Assembly (NCBI GenBank): GCA_965229635.1
Contig: OZ245894.1
Location: 3,224,001-3,288,000 of the forward strand
Reading direction: 5' to 3'
Length of the DNA: 64,000 nt
Source: BQJU01 sp965229635
GTDB taxonomy: Bacteria; Bacteroidota; Bacteroidia; Chitinophagales; Saprospiraceae
The notes below the pieces were generated by a model. That model was not told where the DNA came from. It did no database searches and was given only the letters and a program-made list of their open reading frames with translations. How positions within the stretch are numbered: the first letter of the stretch is position 1; every line of letters starts with the position of its first letter. This document shows, piece by piece, positions 45,192 to 51,326 of this stretch. The translations under genes and the position numbers were made by a program.

Positions 45192-45765
45192 GTTGACTCT
45201 TTTAAAAATGATTAAATTCATCATAAAGAAAGTCTTTGTGTTGTTTGGTATAAAGTTAGCCAGGACATAGGCCTTGGCTATATCATTAATAGTAAAAAAT
45301 CTTGATTAGGTTGCTAATCAATGGGGGGATGACAATTATTTGTGGGCTCGTGAAAAGTTATCTTGGGTAGTTTTATCGGAGTAAAATACTAACTATTCTA
45401 CAATTATTCAAGTTTGATCTTAGTCTAAATAAGCTAAAACATTTACTTGACTTCTACTTCAAACCCAAGAATGCTTTGCTGAAGTTGACCGGATTGTGGA
45501 AATTATGATATTAGCCTAAGTAAGAGGTTTAGATTTGAAATAATATTTTTTCCCCATAAATCCATCGACATCAGACGAGAGCATTTCTATTCTGAAAATG
45601 CTGCACATTTGTAATAGAAACGAGAGTTTCTAAATTTAGTATGGAGTATTAAATGATAAGGGCTGTGATGTTTGAAAAAGCATCACAGCTTTTCTTTTAC
45701 CCTGGATCGTGGGCTAATATTTTAGGTAAGTTCCTTAACTTAGATTATAAAATACGATCCGGGAT
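45192..45765. other. Long divergent intergenic region with an orphan terminator
   Basis: 574 bases between the LTD-like gene (minus) and the GH32 gene (plus). The only marked structure is at 45604-45698, described as a candidate small RNA. The rest is AT-rich without clear elements. Confidence 0.5.
45612..45698 (+). ncRNA. Candidate small RNA or attenuator leader
   Basis: A promoter-like CACATTTG (45604-45611) precedes a hairpin TAGAAAC-gaga-GTTTCTA (45615-45632) and an intrinsic terminator with a perfect 9-base stem (45662-45670 and 45681-45689) followed by ttttctttt. Both flanking genes point away from, or start after, this terminator, so it must end a short separate transcript or act as an attenuator ahead of the GH32 gene. 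Ends are inferred. Confidence 0.4.
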
Positions 45766-47355
45766 ATGAAATATAGCTATTCAATTCTCTATTTGCTTGT
45801 TTTTCCATTCGCAATCATTGCACAGACCCCACAACTCAAATCAGGTAAAACGGAATTAATTGTTGCTGAAGATTATGATGAGCCACATCGGCCGCAATAC
45901 CACTTTTCACCCGCTACTGGCTGGATGAACGATCCTAATGGCATGGTCTATTACGATGGTGAATACCATTTGTTTTATCAGTACTATCCCTATGCCTCGG
46001 TATGGGGACCCATGCACTGGGGGCACGCCGTAAGCAAAGATTTATTGCACTGGCAAGACTTGCCCATTGCGCTTTACCCCGATTCGTTGGGTATGATTTT
46101 CTCAGGCAGTGCCGTGGTTGATCAGGCCAATAGTTCCGGTTTTAAAAAGGGGAAAGAGCAACCATTGGTGGCCATATATACTTACCACGATATGGCCGGA
46201 GAAAATCTGGGCAGAATAGACTATCAATATCAAGCTATCGCTTATAGTAACGATCGTGGTAGAAATTGGGAAAAATACAAAAGCAATCCGGTGATCAGCA
46301 ATCCGGGCATCAGAGACTTTCGCGACCCCAAAGTCTTTTGGCACGAGCAAAGCGAGCAATGGGTCATGATTTTTGCCGCCCGTGATAGTGTACTGCTCTA
46401 TCATTCGCCCAATCTGAAAGACTGGCGTCCCGCAAGCCATTTTGGTGCCGGACACGGATCGCATGGCGGGGTTTGGGAATGTCCCGATTTGTTCCCTTTG
46501 CCAGTAGATGGCAATTCCGATAACATCAAATGGGTCATGCTGGTGAGTATCGGTAGTGGAGGGCCAAATGGCGGTTCAGCAACTCAATATTTTATAGGTG
46601 ATTTTGATGGCAAAAACTTTGTCAACAATAACCCCAAGGATCTTACTTTATGGCTGGACCAGGGAAGAGACAATTACGCTGGTGTAACCTGGTCTGACAT
46701 TCCCAAGAGTGATGGACGACGTATCTTCATGGGGTGGATGAGTAACTGGGACTATGCCAGGGCCATACCCACGCATCCCTGGCGCAGCGCAATGACCTTG
46801 CCGCGAGAATTAACACTTCAGACAACCCCACAAGGTGTTCGCTTATTTTCCAATCCGGTAGAGGAATTAAAAGCATTGCGCAGAGGTGGCCTTCAAATTG
46901 ATGGCCAGATTATCAATGTAAAGAATGACTACTCGGATTTTGGCAATCTGGATATTTCTAATCTGGAAATGGAACTAAGCTTTGATCTGGGTAAGACCAC
47001 TAGTCCTCATTTCGGCGTGGAATTTGTCAATTCTAGAGGAGAACGCATTATTATTAGCTATGAGCAGGCTTCCGATTTGTTCATCATTGATCGAAGCAAC
47101 AGTAGATTTACAAGTTTTTCAGATGCTTTTTCGGGGCTGCAAATTGTGCCGCGTACCTGTTCGGGGCAGCAACTAAAGATGCATCTTTTTATCGATCGAA
47201 GTTCCGTCGAACTCTTTGCAGATGAGGGATGTACCGTGGTTACAAATACCTTTTTTCCGACCGTAGAATTTGATCGGTTTCGGATTTTTGCCAGGGACGG
47301 CGATGCACAATTGACTAATGGCAAGATGTACACTATTTTAGGGATTTGGAAATAA
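45766..47355 (+). CDS. GH32 fructan hydrolase (levanase/inulinase/invertase family)
   Basis: The 529-residue secreted enzyme has a signal peptide ending IIAQ, a five-blade propeller catalytic domain and a C-terminal beta-sandwich. Conserved GH32 residues are in place: nucleophile D56 in GWMNDPNG, D187 in FRDPKVF, and acid/base E238 in WECPDLFPL. The sandwich shows LFIDRSSVELFADEG. It hydrolyses beta-fructosides such as levan, inulin or sucrose; the exact preference is not readable. No fructose transporter or kinase lies nearby, so the gene is isolated from a utilisation locus. Confidence 0.93.
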   Translation: MKYSYSILYLLVFPFAIIAQTPQLKSGKTELIVAEDYDEPHRPQYHFSPATGWMNDPNGMVYYDGEYHLFYQYYPYASVWGPMHWGHAVSKDLLHWQDLPIALYPDSLGMIFSGSAVVDQANSSGFKKGKEQPLVAIYTYHDMAGENLGRIDYQYQAIAYSNDRGRNWEKYKSNPVISNPGIRDFRDPKVFWHEQSEQWVMIFAARDSVLLYHSPNLKDWRPASHFGAGHGSHGGVWECPDLFPLPVDGNSDNIKWVMLVSIGSGGPNGGSATQYFIGDFDGKNFVNNNPKDLTLWLDQGRDNYAGVTWSDIPKSDGRRIFMGWMSNWDYARAIPTHPWRSAMTLPRELTLQTTPQGVRLFSNPVEELKALRRGGLQIDGQIINVKNDYSDFGNLDISNLEMELSFDLGKTTSPHFGVEFVNSRGERIIISYEQASDLFIIDRSNSRFTSFSDAFSGLQIVPRTCSGQQLKMHLFIDRSSVELFADEGCTVVTNTFFPTVEFDRFRIFARDGDAQLTNGKMYTILGIWK

Positions 47356-47370
47356 GCAGTTTGTAAGCCT

Positions 47371-47378
47371 TATATTTG
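47371..47378 (+). promoter_or_regulatory. Promoter element TATATTTG before the HAD-IIA gene
   Basis: TATATTTG matches TAnnTTTG exactly, with TTTG at 47345-47348 upstream (spacer 22). It is 32 bases before the ATG at 47410 and allows expression independent of the GH32 gene. Confidence 0.6.
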
Positions 47379-47409
47379 TGCTTTTCCAAAATGCAAAACC
47401 CGAAACCTT

Positions 47410-48186
47410 ATGCCTAAAGGATTTCTAATCGATATGGATGGCGTGATCTACAGTGGGAATGATCTTATTCCCGGTGCGGATAAATTTATTGCCGATCTGG
47501 AAAAGAGAAAGGTGCCTTATCTCTTTTTGACCAACAACAGTCAGCGTACGCCACGTGATGTCATTAATAAATTGGCCGGACTGGGCATTCAGGCAGAGGA
47601 AAGTCATGTCTTTACCAGCGCGATGGCTACCGGGTGGTACCTGTCGCGTATGAAACCACACGGCACAGCCTATGTTTTGGGTGAAGGTGGTTTGCTGACC
47701 AGCTTACATGAGAATGGGTATTCATTGGTTACCCAAAATCCCGACTTTGTAGTAGTTGGTGAAGGCCGGAATTTTACACTGGAGATGGTCAACAATGCCG
47801 TAGATATGATCCTCGATGGTGCCAAGCTGGTAGCGACAAACCTCGATCCTTCTCCCAAGAAAAAAGGCTGGACCAACCTGGGCATCAAAGCCATTGTGGC
47901 CATGCTGGAGGAAGCTACGGGTGTACAGGCCTTCTCCGTGGGCAAGCCAAGTCCCGTGATGATGCGTGTAGCGCGTAAAAAGCTGGGGCTGGATACCGTT
48001 GATACCACGATGATCGGTGATACGATGGATACCGATATCCTGGGCGGCATCCAGGTAGGCTATCGCACAATTTTGACTTTGTCGGGGGTCTCCAAAAAAG
48101 ACCAGCTGAAGAAATACGCCTTCAGCCCCGATCTGATCGTCAATACCGCCGGCGAGCTAGACCTGGATAAATGGCTGGAAGGTTAA
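47410..48186 (+). CDS. HAD-IIA family phosphatase (NagD-like)
   Basis: The 258-residue cytoplasmic HAD phosphatase has motif I LIDMDGVIYSG, motif II FLTNNSQRTP, the type IIA cap (about residues 80-180), KPSP for the motif III lysine, and motif IV MIGDTMDTDILGG. Relatives dephosphorylate nucleotides, sugar phosphates or phosphoglycolate; NagD of E. coli prefers UMP. Its TAA stop lies inside a REP palindrome, and the palindrome followed by T residues would terminate its transcript. Confidence 0.88.
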   Translation: MPKGFLIDMDGVIYSGNDLIPGADKFIADLEKRKVPYLFLTNNSQRTPRDVINKLAGLGIQAEESHVFTSAMATGWYLSRMKPHGTAYVLGEGGLLTSLHENGYSLVTQNPDFVVVGEGRNFTLEMVNNAVDMILDGAKLVATNLDPSPKKKGWTNLGIKAIVAMLEEATGVQAFSVGKPSPVMMRVARKKLGLDTVDTTMIGDTMDTDILGGIQVGYRTILTLSGVSKKDQLKKYAFSPDLIVNTAGELDLDKWLEG

Positions 48187-48213
48187 TGCGACCGCGCTGC
48201 GGTCGCATTTTTT
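48185..48213 (+). repeat. REP-like palindrome 1, terminator-like
   Basis: An 11-base stem (aatgcgaccgc/gcggtcgcatt) with loop gct at 48185-48209, followed by T residues, overlaps the stop codon of the HAD-IIA gene. The 23 bases at 48183-48205 recur exactly at 48740-48762 after the transposase gene. Confidence 0.85.
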
Positions 48214-48272
48214 CCCCGGTTCAGTTTTAGAATTACGGACCATTTGCTATTTTTAGTGAAAATCTCTCTGAA

Positions 48273-48743
48273 ATGGCAAATGCTTACCGAAAGATGTACC
48301 TGCAGATCGTCTTCGCTGTGAAGAATCGGCAGGCATTGTTACACAAATCTTGGCGCGCAGAACTCTTCCGTTACATTGCGGGCATCATCAACCAACGAGG
48401 CCATTATTCACTTGCGGTGAATGGGGTAGAGGATCACGTGCATATTTTTCTCTGCTATGGCGGACACGAACTCGTCCACGACCTGGTCCGGGAAATTAAA
48501 AAAGCTTCCAACGCTTTCATCAAAGCGAATAACTTCTGCCCCTATAAATTCGAATGGCAATCGGGCTATGGTGTATTTTCTTACAGTTATCGAGAACGGG
48601 ACAAAATCATGAATTACGTCCTGAAGCAGGAAGAGCACCATCGCAAAAAATCCTTCCAGAAGGAATACCTTAAATTCCTCGAAGACTTCGAAATTGAATA
48701 CAAAGACGAATACCTCTTCGATTTCTGGGAGCGGGAGTATTAA
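48273..48743 (+). CDS. REP-associated tyrosine transposase (RAYT, IS200-like Y1 family)
   Basis: The 156-residue protein fits the Y1 HUH transposase family (PF01797): VNGVEDHVHIFLCYGG gives the HUH metal-binding pair, and the C-terminal helix MNYVLKQEEHH carries the catalytic tyrosine and a glutamine at the expected distance. RAYTs are single-copy domesticated relatives of IS200/IS605 that cut single-stranded DNA beside REP palindromes. Here REP-like palindromes lie directly before and after the gene and for 1 kb downstream, as expected for a RAYT and its substrates. The TAA stop lies inside the second copy of a 23-base direct repeat. Confidence 0.93.
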   Translation: MANAYRKMYLQIVFAVKNRQALLHKSWRAELFRYIAGIINQRGHYSLAVNGVEDHVHIFLCYGGHELVHDLVREIKKASNAFIKANNFCPYKFEWQSGYGVFSYSYRERDKIMNYVLKQEEHHRKKSFQKEYLKFLEDFEIEYKDEYLFDFWEREY

Positions 48744-48745
48744 TG

Positions 48746-48762
48746 CGACCGCGCTGCGGTCG
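48746..48762 (+). repeat. REP-like palindrome 2
   Basis: cgaccgc-gct-gcggtcg directly after the RAYT stop, in the same orientation as palindrome 1. With six flanking bases it forms an exact 23-base direct repeat of 48183-48205. Confidence 0.85.
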
Positions 48763-48798
48763 TGTGTTTCGAGAGTTGAAGAACCGCCATGCATTTTC

Positions 48799-48818
48799 TT
48801 GACCGCAGCGCTGTCTGA
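48799..48818 (-). repeat. Degenerate REP-like palindrome 3
   Basis: ttgaccgcagcgctgtc resembles the REP core but the right arm has changed, so the stem is broken. Orientation (loop agc) is opposite to palindromes 1 and 2. Confidence 0.6.
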
Positions 48819-48864
48819 GTTCTATGGTATGGTTTGGAAATGAATAGACGGTAGTTCTTTCCTA

Positions 48865-48936
48865 TTGACCGCAGCGCGGTCAAATTTCAATGGACAAATC
48901 TATTTCGGAGGCAAATCGACCGCAGCGCGGTAGCAT
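48865..48936 (-). repeat. REP doublet, copy 1
   Basis: Two REP cores (ttgaccgcagcgcggtcaa at 48865-48883, and cgaccgcagcgcggta at 48917-48932) are joined by a 33-base spacer. The 72-base unit is 67 of 72 identical to 49681-49752. Both cores have the same orientation, so this is a direct rather than a mirror-image REPIN. It carries the stop codon of the lipoprotein gene. Confidence 0.85.
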
Positions 48937-49612
48937 CTTGGCTCATATCATTCAGCAAAGTATGTTTATCAGCGTAGATCACCTTGTATATTCTATTGCG
49001 CCTGGATTCGGGTATTTTGATAGCGATTATTTCATCATATAATTCCAAATCATCCATTGTCGCAAACTTCTCTCTGATCACCATCCGTGTAGAGTCTCCA
49101 TAATCCGATTGCAGGTCAGGACTAGGCATTCCAAAATAAAACGGCTTTTCTAAGCTTCGAGATAGCGTTGAATCATAAGCTATGTCTGATTTGATTTTTG
49201 GGAGGTCAATTTGAATGGGAAAGCCGAAAAAGAATTCAGCTTGTTTATCGCAGCACCCATCTTCACATTTTCGGGCAAGGAATTGCTCGGTTGGAAGGTC
49301 ATATTCCTGCAAAGTCAGAAGTAGAGAAGTATCCTTCCATTCATAGGAAAAATGAAAGTAAATGCATTCCCCTCCCAAATACAATTCTTGTTGTTTCCGG
49401 TCATGATGGCCCATTATTCCACCGAAGCCTCCTATATGCTTGTCCAAAACGACAACACTATCACCCTCAAAATCAAGCGTCTGAAATAATTTTACCGAAT
49501 TTTCTAATGTTGTGTCCAGTCCCGTGAGGTGAAAATGACCTTGCAGGTCAGGAGATTTCGATTGATAACAGGCCGTGAAAAGCATCAGAGAAGTAAAGAG
49601 TAGCTTTTTCAT
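48887..49612 (-). CDS. Hypothetical lipoprotein whose C-terminus is encoded by a REP doublet
   Basis: The 241-residue product has a lipoprotein signal (MKKLLFTSLMLFTAC) and an unrecognised domain with a Cys-rich CEDGCCDKQ motif and a DSTLSRSLEKPFYFG segment. The last 15 residues (ATALRSICLRNRFVH) are translated from the REP doublet at 48865-48936, and the stop lies in its spacer, so the original 3' end was probably replaced by an insertion. The function is unknown. The second doublet copy lies just upstream of the gene, so the gene is bracketed by two copies. Confidence 0.65.
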   Translation of the reverse strand: MKKLLFTSLMLFTACYQSKSPDLQGHFHLTGLDTTLENSVKLFQTLDFEGDSVVVLDKHIGGFGGIMGHHDRKQQELYLGGECIYFHFSYEWKDTSLLLTLQEYDLPTEQFLARKCEDGCCDKQAEFFFGFPIQIDLPKIKSDIAYDSTLSRSLEKPFYFGMPSPDLQSDYGDSTRMVIREKFATMDDLELYDEIIAIKIPESRRNRIYKVIYADKHTLLNDMSQDATALRSICLRNRFVH

Positions 49613-49680
49613 GATTACAGTATAATCAACAATAGAGAATAAACAGATATCTTAATACCTGTAGCCTTTTATTTTCACTC

Positions 49681-49752
49681 TTGACCGCAGCGCGGTCAAA
49701 CTTCAATGGACAAATCTATGTCGAAGGCAAACCGACCGCAGCGCGGTCGCAT
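49681..49752 (-). repeat. REP doublet, copy 2
   Basis: A near-identical copy of 48865-48936 (5 differences in 72), with REP cores at 49681-49699 and 49733-49750. It starts 69 bases upstream of the lipoprotein gene and ends 6 bases before the stop codon of the minus-strand HAD gene, where its hairpins can act as a terminator. Confidence 0.85.
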
Positions 49753-49758
49753 AAAGGT

Positions 49759-50187
49759 CTACTTAAACACCTCTATCTCGTGGGTCTTCACGATCAGGTC
49801 GGTAAATTGCCCCTTGAAGCGGGTGGCTTTGACGATGTGGTTATCAATCCAGTGGTAGTTACCACCACGGGGCTTGCCCATGATCAGGCCGTGAAACTGA
49901 AAACGGTGGCGTTTTAGCCATTCTTCGGTGAGTTCGCGGTGTGTTTCTGTACGGGAGGTGAAAAACGTAATCACGTGGCCTTCCTCGTACCATTTATTGA
50001 TAATCTTCAGGGCATCAGGGAAGGGTAGGCATGCCTTCATGCGCTCCGGCTCCTCATTGGGAATGTCGTCGCAGATGGTGCCATCAATATCTATCAGGAA
50101 GTTCTTGACCTTTTCCGGTAATAATGGACTCGTCTTCTCGCCTTTTTCATTGTACGTTTCCTTCAACGCTCCTTGCTGCTGATCCAT
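49759..50187 (-). CDS. HAD-superfamily hydrolase
   Basis: The 142-residue product has motif I NFLIDIDGTICDD, motif II TFFTSRTETH, and the C-terminal MGKPRGGNYHWIDNHIVKA, where the Lys and Asp serve motifs III and IV. It is small, with no cap domain, typical of a group of Bacteroidota proteins sometimes labelled phosphoheptose isomerase; that label is not supported by the sequence. The ATG at 50187 (MDQQQGALKE) is chosen; the longer frame from 50316 overlaps the upstream peptidase. The 13-base gap to the M23 gene suggests an operon. Confidence 0.75.
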   Translation of the reverse strand: MDQQQGALKETYNEKGEKTSPLLPEKVKNFLIDIDGTICDDIPNEEPERMKACLPFPDALKIINKWYEEGHVITFFTSRTETHRELTEEWLKRHRFQFHGLIMGKPRGGNYHWIDNHIVKATRFKGQFTDLIVKTHEIEVFK

Positions 50188-50200
50188 GATGGGTGTTTGT

Positions 50201-51094
50201 TTAAAAATCAATGTATTCTGTAGGGTCAACTGGTTTGCCCTCATACCAAAGTTCAAAGTGCAAATGCGGACCGCTGGATAGGGTGCCGGTATTTCCAATA
50301 ATCGCCACACCTTCACCCGCCTTTACATAGCTACCGGCTTTCTTGAGCAACACAGAATTGTGTTTATAAAAAGTAATGGTATTGTTCGCATGCTGTATGC
50401 CGATGGTATTACCGGTTTCCAGTGTCCAGTCACTGATAAAGACATAACCATCGGAAGCAGCCTTAATTGCTGTGTTTTTTGGAGCAAGAATATCCACCCC
50501 ATTGTGATCTTTGTCGGGCATAAACCCAGCGCTGATTTCTCCTCGGATGGGGGCAATGAAATAGAGCTGTTCCAAAGGAACATCCTTACTGAGCAATGAG
50601 GTAGTTCTGGGTTTCTGAGCCTCAACACCCAGCTCCTCCAATTCCATTTCTTCAATGAGTTGCTGCTCTTCGGCGGACACAGGAACTTCCGTTATACTAT
50701 CGGACAATGACTGTGGATCCGACTTTGGAACGTCATTCTCCGTTTGCACATCCCCGACCAGCACTTTCCGGAAATTATCAGTATAAAGCTTTTGTGCATC
50801 CAGCTGCTTCTCCAGCTTGTTGATCTTTTGGTAGGCTTCAATGATGGCTTCGTCCTGTAGTGCATCGCCGTAGCCCGGAATATACTTGCGAATCGGCGTA
50901 AATGCGATGGCAATGACTACCAAAATAGCCACTACAACAACTACACTACTGATCAGGATATAAACGTTCAAGAGGGTGAGCTGAAAGGACCTAACTTCTT
51001 CAAAAGTTTCGTTGTTCATCACCACCAGGCGGTAAGTATGCTGGAGGTCTTCTCTCATCTTTTGCCATCTGGTCTGCTCTTTTTCCATCGCCAA
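50201..51094 (-). CDS. Membrane-anchored M23 (LytM-type) peptidase
   Basis: The 297-residue protein has a cytoplasmic N-terminus of about 40 residues, one transmembrane helix (LNVYILISSVVVVVAILVV), a coiled-coil stretch (YQKINKLEKQLDAQKLYTDN), an acidic linker and a C-terminal M23 domain. Zinc ligands are visible in DHNGVDILAP and GPHLHFELWY. It would cut peptide cross-links in peptidoglycan or activate amidases as an EnvC-like factor; intact motifs favour enzyme activity. It is the first gene of a pair with the HAD hydrolase. Confidence 0.9.
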   Translation of the reverse strand: MAMEKEQTRWQKMREDLQHTYRLVVMNNETFEEVRSFQLTLLNVYILISSVVVVVAILVVIAIAFTPIRKYIPGYGDALQDEAIIEAYQKINKLEKQLDAQKLYTDNFRKVLVGDVQTENDVPKSDPQSLSDSITEVPVSAEEQQLIEEMELEELGVEAQKPRTTSLLSKDVPLEQLYFIAPIRGEISAGFMPDKDHNGVDILAPKNTAIKAASDGYVFISDWTLETGNTIGIQHANNTITFYKHNSVLLKKAGSYVKAGEGVAIIGNTGTLSSGPHLHFELWYEGKPVDPTEYIDF

Positions 51095-51326
51095 TTTTTT
51101 TACCCTTATGGCACCGCCGGGCGGCCCCTAATTGTTAATTGTTGTTCTCTATACACTATAATTTCAGCAATCGTGGTTGGTAGTGTAGTGAGAATAAAAT
51201 AAATTTGCTCTTTAAGGGTTTAGATATTGGTGCAAATTTACAAATATATAGCACAGCAGGTTACTACATCCGAGCCTTTTACCGAATTATGGTACTTTTT
51301 TAACGAACTTTTAAAATTTAAAGCGT

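Noticed and set aside
48865..49752. REP doublets as a CRISPR array
   Set aside because: Only two widely separated units with a conserved spacer and palindromic cores; no regular repeat-spacer series and no cas genes.
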